NCBI GenBank assembly: GCA_020720045.1
Contig: DYPH01000059.1
Location: 1-32,823, forward strand
Length of the DNA stretch: 32,823 bases
Reading direction: 5' to 3'
Origin: Sorangium cellulosum
GTDB taxonomy: Bacteria; Myxococcota_A; Polyangia; Polyangiales; Polyangiaceae
Both the position numbers and the translations under genes were made by a program. How positions within the stretch are numbered: position 1 is the first letter of the stretch; each line of letters starts with the position of its first letter. Positions 7,518 through 15,520 of the stretch are shown piece by piece. The notes beneath the pieces are model-generated. The model was not told the DNA's origin, made no database searches, and worked only from the letters and a program-made list of their open reading frames with translations.

Positions 7518-8560
7518 GGCGCGACCTCTTGACCGAAGGGTGTAATGGTCACGAGCGACTCCGACGGGCAGAGGTTCATCAGCTCCTCCGAATGGGTAGT
7601 GACCAGGAATTGATTGTTGGCCTCGCCGCCCGCTTCGCAGAAACGGAGCATCGCTCGCTGCCACCGTGCGTGGAGATTGAGCTCCACCTCGTCGATAAGA
7701 ATCACCGAGTGGAACGGCCGCTCGTGCACAAAATTTGCGACGAGTTTCAAGACTTGGCGCTCGCCCCCGCTGGTGCCGATCATCGAGTAACGGGAAGCAT
7801 CACCGTCGCGGGTGAATTCAAGGTCGACGCCATCGTCCGCGTAGGGGGAGTCCTTCAGCTCCACGGGGGGCGCAAGTCGCGCGATCAGGCGCTGCGCGTA
7901 AGCCCATGGGTTCGCCCCACGGCTCTCCGCGTCCCACCTGGTTCCAGCGACGAACGCTTGGCTAAGCCTACTCACCTCCCGCTCAAGAGGCACCCCGGGA
8001 GCAGCCGTGATTCGCAGGTTTTCGTTTCCGGCCAATACGCCTGCGCGCGCCTGGTCCAAGTAGAGGAGTCCCCCGACATTTTCGAGTTCGCGCTCGACGC
8101 GGAAGCCCCGCGAAAGTGCCACTTTCAGTCGGGCTCTTCCACGAAGCGCCTGGGCGTCCCCCTCCACGGAGTGCGTCCCGTCGGGCATGAAGCGCACGGT
8201 AACCCCGTACGCGCTCTTGGGGCGGATCGGCACTTCCCGTCCTGACAACAGCTTTTCAACCCTGCTATCTGCCGATATCTCATCGTCGGTAAGGGAAAAT
8301 CGGAGTGTAACCGACCAAGGTTCGTTGACACGAGGGCGAAGGCGAGGGTTGAACGGGTCGAGATCGACACGCCATCGAGGCGAGTTTGCCTGCGAGATAC
8401 CGGCGTAGGCGCAATGAATTGCGTCCAGCACCGTCGTTTTTCCGTTCCCATTCGGCCCAGCCAACACTGCTAGCGTGAGGGGCCGCCCCGAGGAGTCGCA
8501 GAAGTCGACGTCAATCCGAGGATGGCGGAAATTCGCGACGGAAACGTGGTGGAGCCGCAT
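7514..8560 (-). CDS. ABC/SMC-type AAA ATPase of a PARIS-like pair (AriA-like)
   Basis: 348 aa. Walker A GPNGNGKT at 35-42, ABC signature TSGGERQ at 263-269, Walker B VILIDEVELNLH at 286-297, and H-loop TTHSEEL at 321-327. This is the compact AAA_15/AAA_21 arrangement found in OLD, Gabija-like, retron-associated and PARIS defence ATPases. There are no membrane segments, so it is not a transporter subunit. Its stop overlaps the start of the DUF4435 gene, so the two are translationally coupled. The 125-bp gap to hipA upstream can hold a promoter. Sensor and inhibitor of the downstream nuclease is the likely role, by analogy with AriA. Confidence 0.75.
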   Translation of the reverse strand: MRLHHVSVANFRHPRIDVDFCDSSGRPLTLAVLAGPNGNGKTTVLDAIHCAYAGISQANSPRWRVDLDPFNPRLRPRVNEPWSVTLRFSLTDDEISADSRVEKLLSGREVPIRPKSAYGVTVRFMPDGTHSVEGDAQALRGRARLKVALSRGFRVERELENVGGLLYLDQARAGVLAGNENLRITAAPGVPLEREVSRLSQAFVAGTRWDAESRGANPWAYAQRLIARLAPPVELKDSPYADDGVDLEFTRDGDASRYSMIGTSGGERQVLKLVANFVHERPFHSVILIDEVELNLHARWQRAMLRFCEAGGEANNQFLVTTHSEELMNLCPSESLVTITPFGQEVAP

Positions 8561-8685
8561 GGGCGCTGGCTAGCAGGGAACTCCGTCGCGGGAACAGCGC
8601 AAGCCAGTCCCATTCACGATTTTTCGCAGCGCCGCCCCACGGGCGAGGTGAGCGATACTCGCATGAGGAGGATCGTCGGCCCAGG

Positions 8686-9942
8686 TTAGAGCTTGGCGTT
8701 TGCCAGGTGCGCGTCGACGGCCCGGCGAACGAGGTCGGGCACCTCCGGCGCCATCGCCTTCCACGTGGCGCGCGCATGCGCGACGAACGCTTCGAGGGCG
8801 TCCGCAACTTCGTCCTCGCCCGCTGGCGCGGATCGAGGAACAACCTCCAGCGTCCCTCCCCCTTCCGTGAACGACGCGACTGCCAGGAGGTCGTCGAACG
8901 TCACGGAAGCCAGGTCGGGGCCGGGGTCCACGGTCGGTGCGTCAGCGGGCAGGAGCCGAAGCGCGAGGTTTCGCTGGATGCTCGGGTAGGCCACCGTCGC
9001 GACGACGTCGTACAGCGGCGTCAATCGCGCATGGAGACCGTCCGGGTAGAACAATGCCCAATTTTTGAGGTGGGCGTCGGCGTTGCCGCAGAGGACGGAA
9101 AACGCCACTCGCTTGAGGTATTCGAGGAAGTCATCCGCGCCGCAGAGCCCGTGGACGACGCCACCGATCGCCGCGTGGTGCACCCAATCGAGCTCAAGGA
9201 TCTCGGGGGCGTATTTCCACGCCGGCGGGACGTCGAAAACCTGGGCGAAGTCCTCTTGGTGGATGCGGGCCTTCGCTCCCACTCGGCCAGCGACTCGGTC
9301 GTAGCGACGCACGAGCAGCACGTCTTGATCGCCGTCAAACTCCTCGGGAAGGTGTTCGATGCTCGTCCCGCGGACGATGCGATGCTCGGGCACGACGAGA
9401 CCGCTCCGTTCCGCCCAGGTCAGCATCGCGTGCTCGTTCCGGACGAGCTCGGTGTAGCTCGGGGAGCCGAACTTTGCGATCCACGCCCCCTCTTCGCCAG
9501 CAAACGGGACGGTGAGGCGATTCTGGTCGTCCGACAGCGCTAGCTTCGCTTGAACGCCGGTCAGCGCAAAACGGTAGGGGCCGAACGGGCTCGCGGCATC
9601 GGCGGGGCCTTCGCCAAACGAGTCGGCGGCCACCCGCACGGCGCCGGGGAGATCGCCCCCCAAGCGCAGAAGCATCGCGTAGTCCCGGTTCGGGACCGCC
9701 CCGAGCGCCCCCTCCACGATTTTCCGCAGTGCCCCCTCCGGCAGGAGATTTTGAAAGAACGGGGGGAGCGGCTTGCCGTGGAAGGAGGGCGCCTCGCTGT
9801 CCTCAAACACGCGACCGAGGACCGGGCGACGGGGGTTGGCCAGGTAACTCTTGGCGAGCGTAAACGCGGTCTCCCCCGACGGCGACGCCGGGGTGAGTTC
9901 GCCGACGGCCACCTCCCCGAGATCGACGCGCGCCGGCGTCAT
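8686..9942 (-). CDS. hipA: HipA-family Ser/Thr kinase toxin
   Basis: 418 aa, full length for HipA (E. coli about 440). The N-terminal coupling domain is present (FFQNLLPEGALR near 62-73). The ATP-binding part includes ALTGVQAKLAL (126-136) and Lys157 in WIAKFG. Then come LLVRRYDR (209-216) and HQEDFAQVFDVPPAWKY (228-244). The catalytic loop is GNADAHLKNW with Asp289 and Asn294, and the metal-binding Asp312 lies in LTPLYDVV. All kinase residues I can check are intact, so the enzyme should be active. HipA kinases phosphorylate tRNA synthetases or other targets and are normally held by HipB, a Cro-type HTH encoded just upstream. Here the upstream, ATGA-overlapping gene encodes a DUF262 protein instead, and no HTH gene is visible. 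Confidence 0.9.
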   Translation of the reverse strand: MTPARVDLGEVAVGELTPASPSGETAFTLAKSYLANPRRPVLGRVFEDSEAPSFHGKPLPPFFQNLLPEGALRKIVEGALGAVPNRDYAMLLRLGGDLPGAVRVAADSFGEGPADAASPFGPYRFALTGVQAKLALSDDQNRLTVPFAGEEGAWIAKFGSPSYTELVRNEHAMLTWAERSGLVVPEHRIVRGTSIEHLPEEFDGDQDVLLVRRYDRVAGRVGAKARIHQEDFAQVFDVPPAWKYAPEILELDWVHHAAIGGVVHGLCGADDFLEYLKRVAFSVLCGNADAHLKNWALFYPDGLHARLTPLYDVVATVAYPSIQRNLALRLLPADAPTVDPGPDLASVTFDDLLAVASFTEGGGTLEVVPRSAPAGEDEVADALEAFVAHARATWKAMAPEVPDLVRRAVDAHLANAKL

Positions 9943-11618
9943 CGGCCGCCCCCACCACGCGCGAGATGGGCGACGCTCGGGGCGTCGTCGCGCTCCCGTT
10001 CGGTGCGCGCGTCGACGAAAGCGGCAACCCACCCCTCAAGCACGGCGGCACGGCGCGCCACGAAGGCGTTAGCGTCCCCGCGCAAGAGGCTGTCGCGCGC
10101 CGCCTCATCGATGCCGTGAGACGCGAGCGCCCCGACATCCGCCTCCCCGATCGCGACGCGCCAATTCCGTACCGGCGGATGAATCAGCTTCGTGGCCAAG
10201 CTCGGGAACCAGTTCTCTGTCTGCGGAACGACGCGCTGAAGCAGGCCAGTCGCGCCGTCGCGCTCGCCTTCGACGCCGAACAGGTCGTCGAGCGTGAGCA
10301 CTTCGCCGGTCCGAAGGTCGCGGGGCCGTTGGTGGAGCAGCGCGCACGCGTGGACCTTTCCACGCGCGCCGTTGAGCGAAAACGCGCCGCTGGATGGGCG
10401 TACGCTTCGATCGGGCGCCTCACCGCCGTGCCGCAGGAGCCGCGCGACCGAGCCTTCCTCGTCGCCGTCACGGATCTCGTCGAGGTGCCTCTGCGCGGCA
10501 CCGGATGCGCTGCCGTGGCGCTCGTCAACGGCGCCGCGCCAGTACCAGCGGGCGAGCAAGCGCCGACTGCGGTCGGATGGGCGCGGAAACAGCGCCCAGA
10601 AGCGCGCGAGCACGATCAGCGGCAGTTCGTACGCGCAAAGGCTGGCGTGGGGGACGCCGTTCGCCTGGAGGAACTCCGCCACCGCACCGAGCGCCGGGCG
10701 GAGCGTCTGAAGCGCGACTGCCGCGTCTTGAACGGCAAAGGTATGCGGGTCGAGCCCGCCGACGCGCGTTCCGTGGATCCCTTCGAGGGCGTTCAGGAGG
10801 GTACCGGCCTTGATCGCTCCGAAGCCTCGTTCGACGGTCGCCCGCGTTGACCACGCGAGGTCACGCCCCTGGCCAATTTTGGACCCGACGAGGGCGTTAA
10901 AGACCTCGTCGCGCTCCATGGGCTTTCCAGATGTATTCACGCGGTCAAAGACGTGTCGAAGGGTCTCTTCGTCGGCGCCGTCGACCTCGTAAAGCGGGAG
11001 CTGATACTCGCGGAGCTGTTTGCCGAGGTCAAAGTAGGCCCGCTTCGTTTCGCGCGGCAGCTCGGCGGGCACCCACTCAGACAGGGCAGTTGCGTCAAGG
11101 ACGACGTAGAGGGGCACGTCGGGTGCACGCCCGTCGGGCGCGACCGCAGGCCTCCCTTCCCGCTCGTCGGCGCGCAGCGCGCGGTAGCGGAACGAATCTT
11201 CTTGGACGGAAAACACGAGGGTGCGCTCGTCGACGTCCGGGCGACGCCCGAGCGCCTCCCAGAGCGTTGTGATCCGCTGCTGCCCGTCGACGACCAGGAA
11301 GCGGTCGCCGCTTTCGGGGGGATCCTCGACGCCGCGAAGCCCCCGTCCACCGGCCGTGGGCGGCGGGTTTTTCCAGAGGAGCAGCGTACCGATGGGGTAG
11401 CCGCGGTAGACGCTATCGGCCAAAGCGCGGCGATCGTTCCCGTCCCACTTGAGGCCCCGCTGGAAGTTCGGCATGCGAACGCGCCCTTCGCGGACGCGCT
11501 CGAGCAGGTCTTCCACCGTGATGGCGACGGCGCGGGCACGGGTTCTCCGAGCCGGCGTCTCGCCGGGCGGAGACACCCCCATCGTCATCTTCGGCGCCTT
11601 TGGGCGGCTCTCGTGCAT
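9939..11618 (-). CDS. DUF262 (GmrSD N-terminal type) protein coupled to hipA
   Basis: 559 aa. The DUF262 hallmarks are clear in the N-terminal half: FQRGLKWDGNDRRALADSVY with YPIGTLLLWK (about 53-86), the nucleotide-binding VVDGQQRITTLWEAL (about 113-127), and FDRVNTSGKPMERDEVFNAL (about 229-248). DUF262 is a ParB/Srx-like fold that hydrolyses nucleotides in GmrSD, BrxU and SspE. The C-terminal half is helical. I see no clear DUF1524 HNH motif (HxxP...N...H), so DNA cleavage is doubtful. Its last codon overlaps the hipA start, making a two-gene operon. It may sense invading DNA or nucleotides and control HipA, but this is inference. The start at 11618 has a weak RBS; ATG at 11588 is an alternative. 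Confidence 0.8.
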   Translation of the reverse strand: MHESRPKAPKMTMGVSPPGETPARRTRARAVAITVEDLLERVREGRVRMPNFQRGLKWDGNDRRALADSVYRGYPIGTLLLWKNPPPTAGGRGLRGVEDPPESGDRFLVVDGQQRITTLWEALGRRPDVDERTLVFSVQEDSFRYRALRADEREGRPAVAPDGRAPDVPLYVVLDATALSEWVPAELPRETKRAYFDLGKQLREYQLPLYEVDGADEETLRHVFDRVNTSGKPMERDEVFNALVGSKIGQGRDLAWSTRATVERGFGAIKAGTLLNALEGIHGTRVGGLDPHTFAVQDAAVALQTLRPALGAVAEFLQANGVPHASLCAYELPLIVLARFWALFPRPSDRSRRLLARWYWRGAVDERHGSASGAAQRHLDEIRDGDEEGSVARLLRHGGEAPDRSVRPSSGAFSLNGARGKVHACALLHQRPRDLRTGEVLTLDDLFGVEGERDGATGLLQRVVPQTENWFPSLATKLIHPPVRNWRVAIGEADVGALASHGIDEAARDSLLRGDANAFVARRAAVLEGWVAAFVDARTERERDDAPSVAHLARGGGGR

Positions 11619-11699
11619 GGGGGTAACCTACCAGAAAGGTTTGCTTGCGGGCCTTCTCTGACTTCGCCGCACGGCCGAAGGGAACGGCACGCAACCAAA

Positions 11700-11975
11700 C
11701 AAAAGGCCCTCGAAATGCCCCGCTGCGGCACCAAGTGTCACTGTAGGGCATTCGGAATGCTCTCTTCCGAGGGGGCGCGCTCCAAAAAGGCCCTCGAAAT
11801 GCTTTTTCGAGGCACTTGGTGCCAGTTTAAGGCATTCGGAATGCCTTTTTCGAGGGGTCACGCCCCCCAAACGGGCATTCGAAATGCCTTTTTCAGGCAC
11901 TCGGTGCCAGCTTTAGGCATTCGGAATGCCCAAATCGAAGGGGCACCGTCGAAAAAAAGCATTTCGACCCCCTTT
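11700..11975. repeat. 84-85-bp intergenic repeat made of nested palindromes (3 copies plus remnant)
   Basis: No gene lies in this gap of about 430 bp. Three copies each contain GGCATTC-G-GAATGCC (7-1-7 palindrome at 11747, 11831 and 11916; the first copy ends in T) and GGCAC-N3-GTGCC (11727 degenerate, 11811, 11896). Each also has a CGAAATGC half-site and a CTTTTT/CGAGG tract. Copy-to-copy distance is 84 then 85 bp. A remnant (AAAGCATTTCGA) lies near 11958. Reading frames through it differ between copies, so it is non-coding. Confidence 0.85.
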
Positions 11976-12049
11976 TGGCAGGCATTTCGGCGCCAAGGAG
12001 CGGCGTTTTGCCCTGGACAGCTCAAGCGGCGCCGATATCTTCGTTGCCC

Positions 12050-12877
12050 ATGACGATTTCCAAAGACAGTGACGAGCTCGGGTTCGACCGTGTTGCCAAC
12101 CTCATCCGCGCTGTGCCTGCGACGGCGCTCCGCCCGCGGAACCTCGATATTGGCCAGCTGGTGACGGCGGCGTTCCGCGTGAGCCCGCGCGTGCTGCAGT
12201 TTGAGGCCGACATCGCCGCGCTTCCGCATTCGAAGCATGCGTTGATTGCGGCGATCCCCGACCTCGCCCATGCGATGAGCTACGTCCTCGGGCGCGTCCT
12301 CGCGGCGTCGAAGCCGGTGTACGACGTCGCCGCGCTCGCCGAAGAAGGGGCGAAGGTCCTCGAACTGATCAGCGCCGACCTGCGGACGTTGATGCTCCGC
12401 GGCGTCCTCCCGGCCGGCGCCCTCGACGGCGTGGCGCCTTCGCCCGGCTACCAGGCGCTCGCGAAGAACCTTCGCACGATTTCGTCGGTCGCCCGCGACA
12501 ATTGGTCGCTCATTGAGGGGCGGTCGGGACTCGGCATTGAAGACGTCAAGCGCGCCTCCGAGATCAGCACCGCGATTTACCAACAGACCGCCGAGCGCAC
12601 GAACGACGACCCGGCCCTCGCCGCCCTCCATCTGCTCCGCGACCAGACCTTCACGCTCCTGATGGACGCCTACGAAGAGCTCCGTCGGGCGATTGAGTAC
12701 ATCCGCTTCCACGAGGGGGACGCCGAGAAGTTCGTCCCCTCCCTCTACCCGGGGCGCCGAGGCCGAAGCGCCCGCGACGAAGCGACCGACGAACCGCTGC
12801 AGGCCGATCGCCCCCAGATCGCCCCCGTCGTGCCCCAGGAAGAGCCCCCGATTTCCAAGGATGGTCCCTTCCGCTGA
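12050..12877 (+). CDS. Hypothetical helical protein
   Basis: 275 aa from the ATG at 12050, which follows the repeat cluster directly. The product looks soluble and mostly alpha-helical. It begins MTISKDSDELGFDRVANLIR and has repeated Leu/Ala amphipathic helices, with a disordered Arg/Pro/Glu-rich tail after about residue 235. No signal peptide, membrane segment or catalytic motif is visible. A strong bidirectional terminator follows 20 bp after the stop. I do not recognise the family. Codon use is like the neighbours and it stands alone as a transcription unit. Confidence 0.75.
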   Translation: MTISKDSDELGFDRVANLIRAVPATALRPRNLDIGQLVTAAFRVSPRVLQFEADIAALPHSKHALIAAIPDLAHAMSYVLGRVLAASKPVYDVAALAEEGAKVLELISADLRTLMLRGVLPAGALDGVAPSPGYQALAKNLRTISSVARDNWSLIEGRSGLGIEDVKRASEISTAIYQQTAERTNDDPALAALHLLRDQTFTLLMDAYEELRRAIEYIRFHEGDAEKFVPSLYPGRRGRSARDEATDEPLQADRPQIAPVVPQEEPPISKDGPFR

Positions 12878-12896
12878 AGAGAGAAGCCCCAAAGAA

Positions 12897-12935
12897 AAAG
12901 CGGCGCAAGGAGGGATCCTTGCGCCGCTTTCTTTT
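12897..12935. terminator. Bidirectional intrinsic terminator
   Basis: A 15-bp perfect stem (AAAGCGGCGCAAGGA / TCCTTGCGCCGCTTT) with a GGGA loop, flanked by A-runs on the left and TTTCTTTTTC on the right. It lies between the convergent genes ending at 12877 and 12954. Confidence 0.93.
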
Positions 12936-12953
12936 TCGTTTGCTTCGATACGT

Positions 12954-13421
12954 CTACTGAACGCGTGCCCGACGTGTGCGCGCAAGGCATGGCCAGGCTA
13001 ATGTACGAGGGGTGGGACCATCAAATCGATTGAGACTCCGTGCCAAAGAGAGAGCCCGATCGACGTCGAAGTGGAACCACAAGACGTGCGGCCTCGAGTC
13101 TCCTCGAAATGCGACGGTCCAGCGGCTGCGCGGGCTTGTGCGCCTACCAGAACGTTCGAAAGGGAAAAATGGCTCCGGGCTTGAGCTTACGTCGTCGAAA
13201 ACTAGGATCCCGAATCGATGCGCACGCAGGCGAAGCAGTCCCGCGTCGCGACGAAGTTCGTACCGTTGAAAGACGACTGAGCCTGCCAGAAGAAAGAAAA
13301 CAAGCGCGTACCCGAGAATCACGGGTCCGATCGAGGGCATCGAGGCAAGGGCGCAAAGCCCCGCGCTGAGCGCGATAATGGCGGCACGCGCATACAGCGA
13401 ACTCCGAATAGTCAGGGTCAT
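12954..13421 (-). CDS. Small membrane protein, candidate Rhs-tip immunity protein
   Basis: 155 aa. Two hydrophobic helices near the N-terminus (about residues 10-26 and 30-50, the second LGYALVFFLLAGSVVF) are followed by a cytoplasmic or periplasmic Arg/Phe-rich domain of about 100 residues. The start codon overlaps the TGA of the Rhs gene (AAATGACC), and AGGAA sits immediately before it. A small gene overlapping the end of an Rhs gene is the standard position of an immunity gene, and membrane-bound immunity proteins are known for periplasm-acting toxins. The assignment rests on position; I recognise no family. Confidence 0.6.
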   Translation of the reverse strand: MTLTIRSSLYARAAIIALSAGLCALASMPSIGPVILGYALVFFLLAGSVVFQRYELRRDAGLLRLRAHRFGILVFDDVSSSPEPFFPFERSGRRTSPRSRWTVAFRGDSRPHVLWFHFDVDRALSLARSLNRFDGPTPRTLAWPCLARTRRARVQ

Positions 13422-15520
13422 TTCCTGTCGATCCCAACTCCAAAGCCCGCCGAAGCGTGATCGCCAAACGCCCCTCCGTCAACAAAGCTGAATCCACCAA
13501 TCTCGGAGGGAGTGGAAAAACCACCGGCGCCGACCCCCAGTCCGCACACAAGGGGAACCTCAGCGCCAATCTTTCCTTCGCCGATGAAGATTGGCTCAGA
13601 GTCAATCACCGTTTTCCCGTTTTCGCGCGTAACGAGCGTTTCGACGCCGTAGAGTCCTGCGACGTAATTCTGTTCACCACCGAATTTCGCCCCGGCGGCA
13701 AGAATCGATCCCACGAAAAAGCCGTGATGACTATCGAACCCGGCAAGAACCGCTCCCTCGCCTTCCGGTGAAACCGGTAGGAACGGGAGGTGACCGCTGA
13801 ATGCGAAAAAATAGAAAATACTCCAATTGCCCGTAGGATCAATCCGATTAACCGGGTCCCCTTCCGCGTACTCATACAGATTCACACCCCCCTTGTGGAG
13901 GCTCGGATCGCGTTCGAGCCAGCGGCCGATTTCGGGGTCGTAGGTTCGCGCTCCGAACTGGACGAGCTTCGTCGTCGGGTCCCAGAGGCCGCCGGCGAAA
14001 CCGAAGATGAAGCGATCGCTCTCGGCAGTGCTCCCGGTGACGGCGACGATGTTCCCGAAGGCGTCGTAGCTGCGGGTGAAGACGGGGTTCCCGAAAGCGT
14101 CGGTGAGACCGATCACCGAACCGAGGTGGTCGGTGACGACGCGCCTGAGGCTCCAGGAGGAACCGCCCGTGGAGACGGCCACGAAATCGGGGACATGGCT
14201 GTGGGACGTGTAGAGGAACACGCGGTTGACAGTGTAGTTCGCGTTCAACTCGGCCACCGGGTGGAGGCCCCCGGCGTAGACGTAGCGGGTGACGACGCCG
14301 CCCTGCGTGCGCGCCGCGCGGCGACCGGAGGCGTCGAGGGTGTAGTCTACCGTCACGCCATTGGTGATGACTGTGCTGATCGGGCCGAGGTCGTGGTGCG
14401 TGTACGTGGCAGTCACCGGCCCCGACTTCGCCGCCAAGCGCCCTTCGGTGTCGTAGGTGTAGCTGGTCGTCGCACCGGCCACCGTCCGCGTAAGCAGGCG
14501 GTCGTCCTTCTCATTGGCGCCGTCCGAGTAGGTCATGGTCCCAACGCCGTCGGAGAGGCGATTGCCGTTGGCGTCGTAGCTGTACGTCGTCGTCGCGCCG
14601 TCGCGCGTCGCCGTCTGGATGTGACCCGCGCCGTCGTAGGTGTAGGTCGTCGTCGCGGAGACGAGCCCCGTCTCCGTTCGCGAGGAAATGCGGCCGATAC
14701 CGTCGACGCCGAGCGCCTCCGCGTACACCGCCGAGCCGCCGCTCGTCTTCGTGTACTCGAGTGAGGCGAGCGCCCCATAGCTGTCGAACGTGCGCGCCTC
14801 CGTGACGGCGCCGCCGGTCTGCGCCGTCACTTCACCGCGCGGGCCGCGGGTCATCCCGATGGCGGCACCACCGGCGGTGATGCCGGTCGTAAGGTCGTCG
14901 TTGTCCCGCGTCGCGGTGACGTTGAACGACGTGCTGCCGAAGGTCCACGTCGTGGCGGAAGGGGCGCCGTGCTGATCGTAGGAAATCCACTGAAAGCCGT
15001 GCTGGGTCGCGTCGTGGAGGAACTCTTGGGCGACCAGGTAGCGGCCGATGAACGTACGGTTGCGCGTCAGGTTGTTGTAGCTCTCCGTCGTCCGCCGTCC
15101 CCACGCGTCCACGGTGTACGTTCCGATACTGCCCGACTGTGTTTCGATCCCCGTCTGCACCCCCCGCGTCGCATCATAGGTGTTCATGAGCGTGCGGCCG
15201 GGCGACGAGAAGGACCACGGCTGCCCATCCTCGTTGTAGGTCCACTGGGACGCACTCGTGCTTGGTGCCGTGAACGACACAAGACGGTTGAGGGCGTCGT
15301 ACCCGAATCCGTTCTGGCTTGCGGCAGGCGCCGTGAGCGTCTGCAGGTTTCCGGCAGCGTTGTACGAGAAGTGGGTCTCACGCATGCCCATCGCCGCGTC
15401 GGTCGGCAGCGTCTCTGTGGTGACGCGACCGAGGCTATCCCGCGTGTACGACCGCGTGAGCGAGATGTCGCCGCCGGTCGTCGTGACCGAGGAGAGGAAA
15501 CCATCGGCCCCATACGCCAT
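13418..15520 (-). CDS. Rhs/YD-repeat protein, C-terminal part with variable tip
   Basis: 700 aa from the first ATG after the lesions. Many YD repeats are visible (for example TYSYDANGNRLSDG and TYTYDGAGHIQTATRDG). The core ends in the classical GARTYDPEIGRWLERDP ... NLYEYAEGDPVNRIDPTGN. The last roughly 130 residues after DPTGN are the variable tip: hydrophobic and Gly-rich, containing FDSHHGFFVGSILAAGAKFGG and ending FGVGIDRK. I recognise no toxin family in it. The same frame continues upstream to a TAA at 15563-15565 and would join the gene at 15435-16979 if a frameshift were corrected. As it stands this half has no signal peptide and no obvious RBS, so it may not be expressed. It overlaps the candidate immunity gene. 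Confidence 0.75.
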   Translation of the reverse strand: MAYGADGFLSSVTTTGGDISLTRSYTRDSLGRVTTETLPTDAAMGMRETHFSYNAAGNLQTLTAPAASQNGFGYDALNRLVSFTAPSTSASQWTYNEDGQPWSFSSPGRTLMNTYDATRGVQTGIETQSGSIGTYTVDAWGRRTTESYNNLTRNRTFIGRYLVAQEFLHDATQHGFQWISYDQHGAPSATTWTFGSTSFNVTATRDNDDLTTGITAGGAAIGMTRGPRGEVTAQTGGAVTEARTFDSYGALASLEYTKTSGGSAVYAEALGVDGIGRISSRTETGLVSATTTYTYDGAGHIQTATRDGATTTYSYDANGNRLSDGVGTMTYSDGANEKDDRLLTRTVAGATTSYTYDTEGRLAAKSGPVTATYTHHDLGPISTVITNGVTVDYTLDASGRRAARTQGGVVTRYVYAGGLHPVAELNANYTVNRVFLYTSHSHVPDFVAVSTGGSSWSLRRVVTDHLGSVIGLTDAFGNPVFTRSYDAFGNIVAVTGSTAESDRFIFGFAGGLWDPTTKLVQFGARTYDPEIGRWLERDPSLHKGGVNLYEYAEGDPVNRIDPTGNWSIFYFFAFSGHLPFLPVSPEGEGAVLAGFDSHHGFFVGSILAAGAKFGGEQNYVAGLYGVETLVTRENGKTVIDSEPIFIGEGKIGAEVPLVCGLGVGAGGFSTPSEIGGFSFVDGGAFGDHASAGFGVGIDRK

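Noticed and set aside
9939-11618. Complete GmrSD endonuclease
   Set aside because: Only DUF262 motifs are seen; I could not find the DUF1524 HNH signature in the C-terminal half.
11628-11900. 90-aa minus frame in the 84-bp repeats
   Set aside because: Copies are read in shifting frames with no RBS; palindromes explain the sequence better.
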